Positions 1 to 8,176 of a DNA stretch of 24,549 bases are shown one piece after another; the stretch's first letter is position 1; each line of letters opens with the position of its first letter. The position numbers and the translations under genes are program-made. Origin of the DNA: a virus; IMG/VR virus record IMGVR_UViG_3300048797_000073, positions 1 to 24,549 of that record; one strand, 5' to 3'. A model generated the notes under the pieces. The model was not told where the DNA came from and did not search any database. It worked only from the letters and a program-made list of their open reading frames with translations.

Positions 1-2529
1 CGATAGCCCCGCGCTTTCCCACGTCGAGTTGTTGATCGTGCCCCCGAAACCGGCAGTCACGGCGTAGGCCAGCACTGCACCAGGCGTGCCGATCATGGGC
101 ACCGCAGACTGGATATAGCTCGACCCTGGCCAGGAATAGACGGTCGCCGCGTTCCAGGCCGTGCCGCTCCAGGTGCGGATACTGACGGTTCCTAAGACGT
201 TTCCTGTTGCGCCGTTGAAGACCAGCCGGCGCGCGGGGGAGGTGGTGTAATCGTAAACCGCCAGTTCCCCGGCAGCATTCGCTCCGGTCGGGGACCATAC
301 CGAAAAATTGGCCCCCGTGGGTCCTGTTCCAGACGTGTATGTCGCCCCATTCTGGACGTAGGTATATACCAACGATGATCCCACGACCGCGGTACCGACT
401 CCTGCGCCGTTGACCAACCACGACCCGATGCCCCCGGGAGAGACCACGATCAAACCATTGTTCTCGCGCATGTAGGCCGTTCCGCTGTAGGCCCGGTTCC
501 GCAGCCTCTGCCAGGGGTTGATGGTGCTGACATCATAGGGCATAAGATGAGCAGGTGCAGTGTCCGTCTGGCACGTCCAGTCCGCATTGGGCGCGTAAAC
601 AGAGGTGGTCAGATTGCCCCATCCCGCAGAAGGGGTTCCTACCCACGAATACGAGGGTTTGGGTGCCCATGTCGCAGAGGTTGGATCTGACCAGTTGGCC
701 CCGGTGGAAACCTTGATCACGCCAGAAACGTCAGGCTCGATATCACCCACGGGCCAGAGATTGTTCCCAGTGAGAGGGCGTAATGGGACGAAGCAAAAGA
801 CCGGGTCCTGGGTCGTCGGTAGGGTGAGCAGGCTGGTGTCAGCATGGTAGGGCAGCGCGGCCTTGGCCAGAATTACCCTGGCATCCTCCATGACCATCTC
901 GGACTGGCTCTGAGGGGTCCAGTAAATGTGCGCATCGAGGGGGACATCCGTCACGGGCTCCACTGTGATCACCTGGCACATGACCGGGTCCACGCCTGCC
1001 ACGGTCCATGATTGCGACTGACCGGTATTCACCAGGCAGATCGAGTCTCCCACTACCCCCCCGTCCACACTATTGAGGTTCAGGACGTTGACGGGAGAAT
1101 CAGTGTCTACGGCGCCAGCAAACGAGTTCGGCACGGGGACGGTGACCGTCCAGTAGTCCAGGTCCTGAGCAGTGGGGCTAGCGATGGTGAAATCAGCCTC
1201 GAACCACGCGCACTGGAGGGCAAAGAAATCCGCGACGCTGTAAAAAGTGAAATCGGCATGCGACCTTCCTCCACCGCTCCATCCATAGCCTAGGTAGTCG
1301 GCAAACTGAGGCCACGGGGACGCTCCGAGTTGGCAGACGTTCCAGCCATTGGGGCTGAAAAGCGCCGGGGCAAGGTTTTGTAGGTCAGCAGGAGTGCCGA
1401 TGATTTTGAATGCCTCTCCAGATGGGGTGGTGTCATAGGGCGAAACCCATGCGGTTCCATCGGCGCTGACCTGAACCATAATCCCGAGTCCTCCCGCTCC
1501 GTCGCTGAGTTGGACCAGCATCCCGGCGGGGAAATAACTGGCCAACGGAAGCTGACCCGCAGAGGTCATGTAGACCCCGGGGAAACTGGGGCCACCGCCG
1601 ACAGCCAGCGTGGCCATGAGGACCGGGGCCGTCGTGAGCGAGAGCATCTCGCCCGCCGATGTCCATTCACATGGGTCCTCAAAAATAACAGTGTTGAGGG
1701 TGGCTCCAGGGACAATGCCCCCGGTTTGCTGCATCCACGTAGTGAGGACCCCTGTCCCGCTTGGGGCAGAACCGTTGTTGGCCGCACTTGGTAGAGGCCG
1801 GGTCCATGCGGGTGGTTGGTATTGCCACGTGATACCACCGTCCTGGGCCGGAATGGCACCCACGGGGCCCTTGGACGCAGCAGAGGTGCCAGCGACCTTG
1901 CAAAAGTAAACAGAACCCCCGTTGAGGCACGTGGCCCCCTGCGCGTAATAGGTGATGGCCTTCCAGGGGAGCGCGGTCGGGGAGCCCAGATAGGAGGTGG
2001 CAAGGCTGATAGACCAGTCAACGGCGGCGATCTGGACGCTGTAGTCGTCGGCCGAGGTGTTCTGTTTGCATCGAGGGAGATCAACCAATCCCGTGAATTC
2101 CACCTGATTGCCCACCAGGAGTTGAAACCAGGGGGGAAAGAGCCCCGGGCCAGAGGTGCTCGTCCATTGGACCGAACCATCCGTGATCGCGCCGGTGCCA
2201 GTAGGCCCCCCGGATGACGCGGAGGTGCCAGCAATGGTGCATGTAAAAAATGATCCGCCATTGTTGACGGTCGTCCCGAGCGCGTAGGCCGTGGACGCGG
2301 ACCAATTCGGCGCGGCCTGAATGTCGTTCTGGATGAATGCCCAGATTGACCCATCGGGATCCAGGACCGTGCAGGGCATGTCTCCCGGCGTGACCTTGGT
2401 TAGCTTGTTAGTTCCGTCCACTTCTTGATTTTTGTCCGCAAGGCTGACGAGCTGAGCCGATACGGTCTTGGCCATACCAACGGCCCCGTTCCCGAGGTTT
2501 TGCTGAAGGATGATCTGAATTGACCTCAT
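1..2529 (-). CDS. Large tail-tip / distal tail protein (partial, runs off left edge)
   Basis: This reading frame opens with ATG overlapping the tape-measure stop (ATGA) and stays open for 843 codons to the window edge, so the C-terminus is missing. I do not recognise a full-length family match. Position directly after the tape measure is where siphophages encode distal-tail, hub and host-contact proteins. Residues about 131-180 (phrase 'VGNQVEFTGLVDLP') read like a tail-hub or baseplate entry domain, and residues 76-122 and 189-235 are two ungapped 47-residue repeats flanking it. The rest is rich in Gly, Ser, Thr and Trp and looks beta-structured, as expected for a virion surface protein. No transmembrane segment is obvious. 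Several overlapping frames on both strands are open here but have no coding character. Confidence is high that it is a gene and a tail protein, low on its exact role. Confidence 0.8.
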   Translation of the reverse strand, partial: MRSIQIILQQNLGNGAVGMAKTVSAQLVSLADKNQEVDGTNKLTKVTPGDMPCTVLDPDGSIWAFIQNDIQAAPNWSASTAYALGTTVNNGGSFFTCTIAGTSASSGGPTGTGAITDGSVQWTSTSGPGLFPPWFQLLVGNQVEFTGLVDLPRCKQNTSADDYSVQIAAVDWSISLATSYLGSPTALPWKAITYYAQGATCLNGGSVYFCKVAGTSAASKGPVGAIPAQDGGITWQYQPPAWTRPLPSAANNGSAPSGTGVLTTWMQQTGGIVPGATLNTVIFEDPCEWTSAGEMLSLTTAPVLMATLAVGGGPSFPGVYMTSAGQLPLASYFPAGMLVQLSDGAGGLGIMVQVSADGTAWVSPYDTTPSGEAFKIIGTPADLQNLAPALFSPNGWNVCQLGASPWPQFADYLGYGWSGGGRSHADFTFYSVADFFALQCAWFEADFTIASPTAQDLDYWTVTVPVPNSFAGAVDTDSPVNVLNLNSVDGGVVGDSICLVNTGQSQSWTVAGVDPVMCQVITVEPVTDVPLDAHIYWTPQSQSEMVMEDARVILAKAALPYHADTSLLTLPTTQDPVFCFVPLRPLTGNNLWPVGDIEPDVSGVIKVSTGANWSDPTSATWAPKPSYSWVGTPSAGWGNLTTSVYAPNADWTCQTDTAPAHLMPYDVSTINPWQRLRNRAYSGTAYMRENNGLIVVSPGGIGSWLVNGAGVGTAVVGSSLVYTYVQNGATYTSGTGPTGANFSVWSPTGANAAGELAVYDYTTSPARRLVFNGATGNVLGTVSIRTWSGTAWNAATVYSWPGSSYIQSAVPMIGTPGAVLAYAVTAGFGGTINNSTWESAGLS
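1825..1965 (-). repeat. Second copy of 47-residue Trp-bounded repeat in tail-tip protein
   Basis: Residues 189-235 of the tail-tip protein match residues 76-122 without gaps at 24 of 47 positions, including the terminal Trp residues, 'NGGS', 'AGTSA' and the 'DG' before the final Trp. The pattern (aromatic/Tyr-x2-Gly, GG, Cys, AGTS, GP, DG, W) resembles small carbohydrate-binding-like modules common in phage tail proteins; that function is inference. Confidence 0.8.
2164..2304 (-). repeat. First copy of 47-residue Trp-bounded repeat in tail-tip protein
   Basis: Residues 76-122 of the tail-tip protein form the first copy of the repeat also found at residues 189-235. The copies are diverged at DNA level, so the duplication is not recent. 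Both copies keep one Cys in the middle (repeat position 22). Confidence 0.8.
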
Positions 2530-5500
2530 CCCGAATCCCTCCCGGTGCGCTGGAGCGAGTTGGTTACGTGGCCGTCAAAAGCCCGCTCACCCTCAAGCGA
2601 ATTCGCCACGATGAGCGCGCCCTCGTAGTGGTTGTGGACATCGCCGCCGCCCGAACGACTTGACGCCGTTTGGCTCGCATGTGCCGCGGCGCTTGCATAC
2701 GACGCTCCAAGGCTGCTGTAGCGGTTCACTATGGCAGTCTGGGCCGCGTTCGCCCGAGCCAGGGAGGCGCCCATCTGCATAGCGCTGGTCAAGTCATGTG
2801 GAACGATCATGCCGGAACTGCTGGGGATGAAAAGTTCGTGGCCTGCCTCGCCAACAATATAGGGTGATCCGGCGGTCACGTCTCCGCCGTGTTCTCGGCC
2901 TGGGATGAGCACGCTGGCCCGCATGGCAGCAATTTCAGTAAGAGCCGCCACCTCGCCACCCATCAAGGAGAACGGGGCCCATGCTGCCCAGATTTCCGCC
3001 GCCGCCAGCTCTTGCGCAGCACCGGCAGCAACGATGTTCACCGCAGCCTGGGAGTTCCCGAAGGCTGCCCCTACTACCGCCGTCATCAGGTATTGCGCTG
3101 CCACCCGAGCCAGGGCTCCGATGACATCCATTTCGATGCTCTTGGCGAAAGCCCTGACCGCCTGACCGCCCTTCATCGTCCCGCTCACGACGCCTTCAAT
3201 GGTCTTGGCGAGTTGACCCTGGATTTGATCCAGAGTGCCTGCAACTGCGGTCTTAAATGTCATAAAGAGGTCTTCCCCTCTGGCGAGAAACGCCTGAATC
3301 CCAGCCACAAACCCGGCGCCGGCGTCCTTGGTGCGCTCCAGTTCCTTCCTGATTTCCGCGATGGCCTCGGGCGTTCGGCTCTTCATAGCAATGGATTCCA
3401 GAGCCCGGAGAGACTCTGCCACCGTGAGAGGAGCGCCCTTTTCTTTGGCTAGCTCCTCCAGGGTCTTGCGGATTTTCCCGATGTCGTCCTGGACGGCTTT
3501 TAGGTTTTCGCGGGCGATGGCGACCGCCTGCGCCGCCTCCACCTGGGCCGCCGTGAATTTGGCCGTGTTGCTATTTTTGATCTCCTCCAGCATTTTGGCC
3601 GACGCATGTTTAATGCTGTCCATGCGTGCGGCCAAACCACTGTCAAGCGCCTGATTGAGCTGGTTTTGGATCTTGTCTTCCGCCGCTTTTTGGTCCAGGT
3701 TGAACTTGGCGGTGCTGGCAGCAATCGAGGTTTGGTATACCTTATAGGCCTCGGCCCGATCAGCTTCCCCGGTGGCCTTGTTGGCCGGCGTGGGGGACTT
3801 GGCAACTTCGGAGGCTAACTTGTGCTTTTCCTCTAGATATTTAGCTTCGGCCTCGGCGTCGGTCTTCTGCCGCTCCTGCTCCAGAGTGACGGCCGACGAT
3901 GCCCGAAGGTCTTCCAGTTTTAATTGCAGGAGGCGTTCCTGGAGGTTGTTCAGGACCTCGGCGGCTACCTTGTCGACATCCTTCTCTCGATTGGACGCGT
4001 GGCCGATCCCGCTGGGGCTCTTGACTGCCGCGGGGTCGCCCAGGTGCTCCCGTTTGGCTTGGGCATCCAGTAGCGCATCCCCGAAGGCCGCAACGGCATT
4101 CTTGCCCTCCTGGAAGGGCTTTACGAGACTGTTGGTCAGTTCGTAGCCCTTGTTGATGAAATCCTGAAGTCCCTGGGCCTTATTGAAAAAAGCATCCCCT
4201 TTGTGGCCGCCCAGGACGGATCCAAGCCCTTCTGGGTCATTCAGAATTTGCCCGATGGTCATCAAGACGGCCTGAATAGGCCCAAGTACGCCATGGAGCA
4301 GAACGGTTCCGACGGAGACCACGCCCGCTTCGATGATCCGAATGGTGTCCCTGATCACGGCGACGACTAGGCCGATCCCTTCAAACAGAGTGCTGATCGC
4401 CTGGAGGGGGCCAAGCATTCCTGTCGTCTGGGCGCCAATCCCCGTCACGTCCCCAAGAAGGCCCGCCACCTGAAAGGCGACGATTCGGACCGCTTCCGCG
4501 ACCTGCAACACATCGGCCCGGTTTTCCTTGAACCATGCGGAAAGATCCTTGGCTTCCCCCACCAGCCACAGCAGGGCATCTCCGGCGGCCTTGCCGATCT
4601 CCCCGAAGATGTCCTTACTGGAGTCCAGGAGGCCCTTGAAGGCCTCGGAGAAATCCCCGGTGGATAGGTTGAACGCGTCGTGCAGCGCGTCATGCAACCC
4701 GGTTTTCAGGCCGTCAAACAGGGGCTTGACGCTCTCCCCAGAGAATGCCTGAAAGAAGTGCTGGACGTTGGACGTAACCCCCTGCCATGACGCCTCCACT
4801 CGTTCCCCGGCCAGTCCGAAGAATTCCAGGCGCTTGTTCATTTCTTCGACCACGGTTCCAGCCTCGGACCATGCCTTGATGTCCTCGCGCTTGATATGCA
4901 GCGCGGATGCGATTTTGGTGATTCGTGGGCTGATCTGGCCGCTGAAGGTGGCCCGCATTTCGTGGCCAAGCGTGTTGATGTCAAGCCCCAGTGCCCCCGC
5001 GGCCTGGGCGAACCGTTGGGTCATTTGGACCGTCTGGTCTAGATCCACGCCGGCCTGCTGCATTGGTCCAAGCGCCTGCTGGTAAGCGGCCACCATCTGT
5101 TCGAACGTCGCCACTGTGGCGAATGAGGCAAGCCGGAGTTTGGTAACCTGCTCCTCTCCCAGTTCCATTCCGGCATTCAGCGCCTCTTGGCCCTGGAGCG
5201 CCTTACCGTTGGCATCGGTCAAGGTGTTCTGGGTGGCGATGAGCGCACCGATACCGATCTGGGCGGTTTCGATGGTTCGGTTGAATTCGATGCCCATCTC
5301 TACAAAGCCGACGACGGCATTTTTCACGCCTTCGAATACTGTCTCCAGGGCACGGACGGCGATCTGGGCCAAGCCGAAGGCCTCGACCATTTGGAGGATG
5401 CCACCAGACGCCTCTTGCCCGCTGGCGCCGATGCCCTGGATAGCCCCAGAGGTGCCGTCGGCGGATGCCGCGGTGCCCTCTAGTTTCGCCTGAATTGCAG

Positions 5501-5564
5501 CCAGCGCAGCCACCACCTGATCAGGCGTGGCGCTGAATGTTACTTGGGCGTTGAAATCGGTCAT
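2526..5564 (-). CDS. Tail tape measure protein
   Basis: This 1012-residue protein sets tail length and is threaded through the tail tube, from which it is released during DNA injection. Evidence is its size, its position after the tail chaperones, an N-terminal hydrophobic helical region, a long hydrophobic stretch around residues 350-440, an alpha-helical charged coiled-coil region (about 550-720) and the family's typical C-terminal motif with 'GGDVTAGSPYIVGEAG' and 'ELFIP'. ATG at 5564 is preferred because GAGG lies 8 bases upstream; an in-frame TTG two codons earlier has no better signal. The stop overlaps the next gene as ATGA. The known relation of about 0.15 nm tail per residue predicts a tail of roughly 150 nm (inference). 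There is no recognisable muralytic domain. Confidence 0.93.
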   Translation of the reverse strand: MTDFNAQVTFSATPDQVVAALAAIQAKLEGTAASADGTSGAIQGIGASGQEASGGILQMVEAFGLAQIAVRALETVFEGVKNAVVGFVEMGIEFNRTIETAQIGIGALIATQNTLTDANGKALQGQEALNAGMELGEEQVTKLRLASFATVATFEQMVAAYQQALGPMQQAGVDLDQTVQMTQRFAQAAGALGLDINTLGHEMRATFSGQISPRITKIASALHIKREDIKAWSEAGTVVEEMNKRLEFFGLAGERVEASWQGVTSNVQHFFQAFSGESVKPLFDGLKTGLHDALHDAFNLSTGDFSEAFKGLLDSSKDIFGEIGKAAGDALLWLVGEAKDLSAWFKENRADVLQVAEAVRIVAFQVAGLLGDVTGIGAQTTGMLGPLQAISTLFEGIGLVVAVIRDTIRIIEAGVVSVGTVLLHGVLGPIQAVLMTIGQILNDPEGLGSVLGGHKGDAFFNKAQGLQDFINKGYELTNSLVKPFQEGKNAVAAFGDALLDAQAKREHLGDPAAVKSPSGIGHASNREKDVDKVAAEVLNNLQERLLQLKLEDLRASSAVTLEQERQKTDAEAEAKYLEEKHKLASEVAKSPTPANKATGEADRAEAYKVYQTSIAASTAKFNLDQKAAEDKIQNQLNQALDSGLAARMDSIKHASAKMLEEIKNSNTAKFTAAQVEAAQAVAIARENLKAVQDDIGKIRKTLEELAKEKGAPLTVAESLRALESIAMKSRTPEAIAEIRKELERTKDAGAGFVAGIQAFLARGEDLFMTFKTAVAGTLDQIQGQLAKTIEGVVSGTMKGGQAVRAFAKSIEMDVIGALARVAAQYLMTAVVGAAFGNSQAAVNIVAAGAAQELAAAEIWAAWAPFSLMGGEVAALTEIAAMRASVLIPGREHGGDVTAGSPYIVGEAGHELFIPSSSGMIVPHDLTSAMQMGASLARANAAQTAIVNRYSSLGASYASAAAHASQTASSRSGGGDVHNHYEGALIVANSLEGERAFDGHVTNSLQRTGRDSG

Positions 5565-5566
5565 CG

Positions 5567-5857
5567 TCAATCCTCAGGGGGGAGTGGTGGGTCCTGTGGT
5601 TCGCCATGAAAGGCGGGTAGGCTCATGTGCCAGCGGTCGAGCGACCTTTCCCATGCCTGCCATCTGGTGGCGTCCCAGTGCTCTTCCAGCCACTGAAGGG
5701 CCTGGTCTGCGGGGAGACGGCCAGCCTGAAGCCAGCCCCCAGCCATGGGGCTTAGGATTCGCTGGACGAACCCGACGTCTGTCGTGCCTCGTTCTCGCCC
5801 TTCTCTGTGCCGAAAGAGCTTTGGGCACCGGCCGCAATATTCGTTCGCAGTCCGATA
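5567..5857 (-). CDS. Tail assembly chaperone, -1 frameshift extension (T part of GT)
   Basis: This frame has no convincing start of its own; a -1 slip on the T8 run at 5857-5864 joins it to the upstream chaperone. The fusion would have 121 residues of the G-type protein followed by 96 residues from this frame (217 in total). The extension ends two bases before the tape-measure ATG, the standard place for the T domain, which in lambda and relatives binds tape measure and recruits tail-tube subunits. Residues after the junction include 'ILSPMAGGWLQAGRL' and a Trp-rich tail ('QWLEEHWDATRWQAWE'), with composition of real coding sequence. The frameshift position is inferred from the slippery site, not proven. 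Confidence 0.8.
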   Translation of the reverse strand, partial: YRTANEYCGRCPKLFRHREGRERGTTDVGFVQRILSPMAGGWLQAGRLPADQALQWLEEHWDATRWQAWERSLDRWHMSLPAFHGEPQDPPLPPED

Positions 5858-6219
5858 AAAAAAAGCACCTTGGCGATCACCTCCCCGGGCTCCATGCGGG
5901 CAACGACGCGAAGAAGTTCTTTCTCTTTCGCGGGCTTGTCTTCGCATTCCTCCAGCTCGTCCACGCTGGCGCTGGCGATCATGGCCAGACGGGTGAGCGC
6001 GTTGGGATCCAGGGATCGAACGAGGACCATTACGTCCTGAAGAAAGTCGGGGCCGAGTGCGTCGATCATAGCCGCCGTGGACGGTTCGCCTTCGGACGAC
6101 GCCTTGAGTTCCGCGATGGCCTTGGTGGCTCGCTGGAAAAGACCCAGGGCCGTAGGAATATCGATGTTCGCAAGGATCGGGATCGCGTTTTTAAAGTGGA
6201 GCCATTTGTAAACGGACAT
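5752..6219 (-). CDS. Tail assembly chaperone (G-type, zero frame)
   Basis: A 155-residue mostly helical, acidic protein encoded between the tail-tube candidate and the tape measure. No direct domain motif is visible, but the location, size and programmed -1 slippery sequence near its 3' end match tail assembly chaperones of the lambda G/GT type, which keep tape measure soluble during tail assembly. The last 34 residues after the slippery site are low-complexity (Gly, Ser, Glu rich), as is usual for the unshifted product's tail. The ATG at 6219 follows a GGTGA motif and lies just after a strong hairpin terminator that separates it from the upstream tail-tube gene. Confidence 0.8.
   Translation of the reverse strand: MSVYKWLHFKNAIPILANIDIPTALGLFQRATKAIAELKASSEGEPSTAAMIDALGPDFLQDVMVLVRSLDPNALTRLAMIASASVDELEECEDKPAKEKELLRVVARMEPGEVIAKVLFFIGLRTNIAAGAQSSFGTEKGENEARQTSGSSSES
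5857..5865 (-). promoter_or_regulatory. Programmed -1 ribosomal frameshift slippery site
   Basis: On the minus strand the zero-frame codons read CTT TTT TTT ATC (codons 119-122). This contains the X-XXY-YYZ heptamer T TTT TTT, on which both tRNAs can re-pair after a -1 slip. The -1 frame then stays open for 96 codons. A weak stem-loop (arms GTGCC and GGCAC, 5807-5828) lies about 28 bases downstream, rather far for a classical stimulator. Confidence 0.75.
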
Positions 6220-6227
6220 GATTCACC

Positions 6228-6256
6228 AGAAAAGCCCGGGGGCCGAAACCCCCGGG
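6228..6256 (-). terminator. Intrinsic terminator between tail-tube and chaperone genes
   Basis: On the minus strand an 8-bp perfect stem, CCCGGGGG and CCCCCGGG with a six-base loop (TTTCGG), is followed by CTTTTCT. It sits right after the tail-tube stop and nine bases before the chaperone ATG. The short T-run suggests partial read-through, which would lower chaperone and tape-measure mRNA relative to the tube. This is read from sequence only. Confidence 0.75.
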
Positions 6257-6265
6257 GGGTTGGGC

Positions 6266-6973
6266 CTAGCTGTGGGGGGCAGTCGTTTCCTGGAGGACGG
6301 CGAAGGCGTACTGGCCGGAGTCGGGAGACTCCAGGAACCAGTCGGCTTCAGCGTTGATTGTCACCGTCAGTTCGGAGGGTTTGGCCTTCTCGAACTTGGT
6401 TTCGATGGCCGCGCTGATCTTCGCCCGGGGCAGGAATAGGTTATTGAACTGGCCAGGGATAGGGTTCCCGAGAACATCGTAGGCGGGGTACTGGTAGAGG
6501 CACATGTAGGCCTGCTTGTAGAGCGCGGTTCCGAGCAGCGCGGCCGTTTTCGGGGCCTGGGTCGTGCTGGCAGCGAGGGTCGTGACTTCCCCCGTGGTCA
6601 CACTCAGGATGTCGCAGAACTTCGACTGGGACACGTCGCCCAGGACGATCTTGAAGGTGCAGGACTCGGGATACTGCCCCACGAGCATCTTGGGGCCGCT
6701 GGCAGGGTCGAAGGTCACATCCTTCATGTCGATCTTGAGGTCCCCACCTTTGGCGTCCACGAGCGACCACGGGGTCAATAGGGGAACCATGGAGACCTGG
6801 GTATCCCCGGCGACGTAGAAATTACCAAGGTAGGTGGTGAGGATGGCCTGATTGCCGGTTCCGGCGGGAGGCGTGGCCATGCTGTAGACGTTGGGGAGCA
6901 GAAAGAGCTTCCCGGGGCGGGCCTTGACCTTCGTGGGGTCATAGGATGAGGTAGTGACGAATGCGGTGGTCAT
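6266..6973 (-). CDS. Major tail tube protein (probable)
   Basis: A 235-residue protein whose position, after the connector/completion genes and before the chaperones and tape measure, is that of the siphoviral major tail subunit, which polymerises into the tube. The sequence is rich in Thr, Ala and beta-type segments, fits the size of tube proteins and lacks membrane segments. I do not see a diagnostic motif, so the assignment rests on synteny. ATG at 6973 overlaps the preceding stop (ATGA). A strong hairpin terminator follows its TAG stop, consistent with a gene that needs more transcript than the genes after it. No separate sheath gene is present, which argues for a non-contractile tail. 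Confidence 0.72.
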   Translation of the reverse strand: MTTAFVTTSSYDPTKVKARPGKLFLLPNVYSMATPPAGTGNQAILTTYLGNFYVAGDTQVSMVPLLTPWSLVDAKGGDLKIDMKDVTFDPASGPKMLVGQYPESCTFKIVLGDVSQSKFCDILSVTTGEVTTLAASTTQAPKTAALLGTALYKQAYMCLYQYPAYDVLGNPIPGQFNNLFLPRAKISAAIETKFEKAKPSELTVTINAEADWFLESPDSGQYAFAVLQETTAPHS

Positions 6974-7212
6974 TTCGTGGGCTCCTGGGCGGCCAGCGCT
7001 TCAGTGACGGCCTCCCTGATGACTTCTTGGTCGTGGGGAGTGAGGACGGGAGAGACGAAGGTGGTAAGCACCTGGACGTGCCTGGGAGATGCCTTGGCGG
7101 TGGCCGTGATGGAGTCGGAATACTTGTCGTCCACCGTGTGTTGGCCGGGCTGGAGGACAACCCCATCCGGGAGGGTCAGCTGGCAGTTGAGGTTGATCTG
7201 CATGGGATTCAC
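6970..7212 (-). CDS. Small hypothetical virion-module protein
   Basis: An 80-residue protein between the gp37-like and tail-tube genes. I do not recognise the family. The first half contains a short beta-like segment with 'LPDGVVLQPGQHTVDD'; the C-terminal third is helical and acidic ('DQEVIREAVTEALAAQE'). The GTG at 7212 overlaps the previous stop (GTGA), the coupling pattern used elsewhere here; an ATG three codons later (7203) is an alternative start, and neither has a clear Shine-Dalgarno site. The place in the cluster matches the small gp38-like genes between connector and tail genes in Mu-like phages, but no homology is claimed. Confidence 0.65.
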   Translation of the reverse strand: MNPMQINLNCQLTLPDGVVLQPGQHTVDDKYSDSITATAKASPRHVQVLTTFVSPVLTPHDQEVIREAVTEALAAQEPTK

Positions 7213-7607
7213 CCGACTCTTGAAGCGGTGAGCGTGGCGACGGCCAGCGGGTGCAGGCGTTCCACGGCGGATTTGTTGGGCTGGTAGGGAGATCCGACGG
7301 CCGGATCCCTCATCCAGGAGGCGATGGCGGAAAGCGCGTTGATGGCCAGGGAGCGCCGTTCCCGCTGGGATCCCCCGGGGACGACGGCCACGAAAGCGAG
7401 GGTGAAGGGGTCGCCCCCGAAAAACCCATGCTCGTGATCGGCGCCGGTCCAGGCCACCAGGAGATGGGGGACAGCCGTCACCAGCTGGTCCTTCTCGAAA
7501 TCGACCTGGTTATTCAGGGCTTCGATCTGAAAGCCGGAAAGCTGCGGGATGGCCGCGCCGATGAGATCGGACACGGCTTGGTCTTCCCAGGCAGAGGGGT
7601 CGGTCAT
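7209..7607 (-). CDS. Mu gp37-like protein (DUF1834-type)
   Basis: A 132-residue protein in the head-tail joining block. The N-terminus ('VSDLIGAAIPQL') followed by alternating hydrophobic strands ('HLLVAWTGADHEHGFFGG', 'FTLAFVAVVPGG') and a helix with 'RRSLAINALSAI' matches the outline of Mu gp37 / DUF1834 proteins, which lie between gp36 and the tail genes and are thought to act in tail or connector assembly. It overlaps both neighbours by four bases. Confidence in the family rests on general similarity and on order gp36 - G - gp37. Confidence 0.65.
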   Translation of the reverse strand: MTDPSAWEDQAVSDLIGAAIPQLSGFQIEALNNQVDFEKDQLVTAVPHLLVAWTGADHEHGFFGGDPFTLAFVAVVPGGSQRERRSLAINALSAIASWMRDPAVGSPYQPNKSAVERLHPLAVATLTASRVG

Positions 7608-8176
7608 AGCACCCCCTCAAACCAGTAGCGGTTCAGGATGCCGGTGTATTGCTCGACATCCTCGGACTGGATGACCAGGTAGGGCCGGGCCGGGAGGGTA
7701 ATCGCGGTGTTCATGGCGTGGCCCGCGAAGGCCATTTCAATTACGCCGATTCGCTTCCCGTCCTTGGCGTTTTTCTTGGCAAAACCAAGGAGCTGTCCTG
7801 TTTTTTTGCTGTAGCGGTGAAGGGTCTTTCCCGGCCTGTTGGGATGGATGATTGTGGCTCCATCGTTCTGGCCCTGGGCATAAGGAAGGACGCTGCCGAT
7901 GGTGGCGCTGTCCCCCGTGGTCCCGCCCTGCCCCGTAATGGATGCCCGAAGGCGCCCAGAGCGAAACAGGATCTTGGTCCAGCCGTGCTTTTCCTTGAAC
8001 TTCTGGGTTGCGGGCTTCAGGGCCACCCATTTCTCCGGGCGTCCCTCTGTCTCGAAATTCTGCTGGGCACTCGAAACCATCAGGTCCGAGATGGCGCGGT
8101 AGGCGGGCTTGCTGTTCGCCACTCTGCCCCGGACTTGCGCCAGGGTGTCTCCGAGGTTGCGAAGATCCCCGCTCAT
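7604..8176 (-). CDS. Phage virion morphogenesis / tail completion protein (Mu gpG-like)
   Basis: A 190-residue protein. The N-terminal helix is followed by the family's typical features: 'QNFETEGRPEKWVALKPAT', 'KILFRSGRLRASIT' and 'ARPYLVI' near the C-terminus. These belong to the Mu gpG / P2 gpS virion-morphogenesis family, which terminates tail assembly or helps tail-to-head joining. ATG at 8176 overlaps the gp36-like stop (ATGA); another in-frame ATG three codons upstream lies inside the previous gene and is less likely. In Mu the G gene comes before the protease, whereas here it follows the gp36-like gene, so the order is permuted. Confidence 0.85.
   Translation of the reverse strand: MSGDLRNLGDTLAQVRGRVANSKPAYRAISDLMVSSAQQNFETEGRPEKWVALKPATQKFKEKHGWTKILFRSGRLRASITGQGGTTGDSATIGSVLPYAQGQNDGATIIHPNRPGKTLHRYSKKTGQLLGFAKKNAKDGKRIGVIEMAFAGHAMNTAITLPARPYLVIQSEDVEQYTGILNRYWFEGVL

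Noticed and set aside
605-2217. Plus-strand and other-frame ORFs over the left 2.5 kb
   Set aside because: They are shadows of the 843-codon minus-strand frame that starts at the tape-measure overlap; their composition (Arg/Pro/Gly/His-rich) is typical of out-of-frame GC-rich DNA.
5567-5947. Independent start for the T part of the tail chaperone
   Set aside because: The first 30 residues are Arg-rich and in the shadow of the G frame; the slippery run explains expression better.
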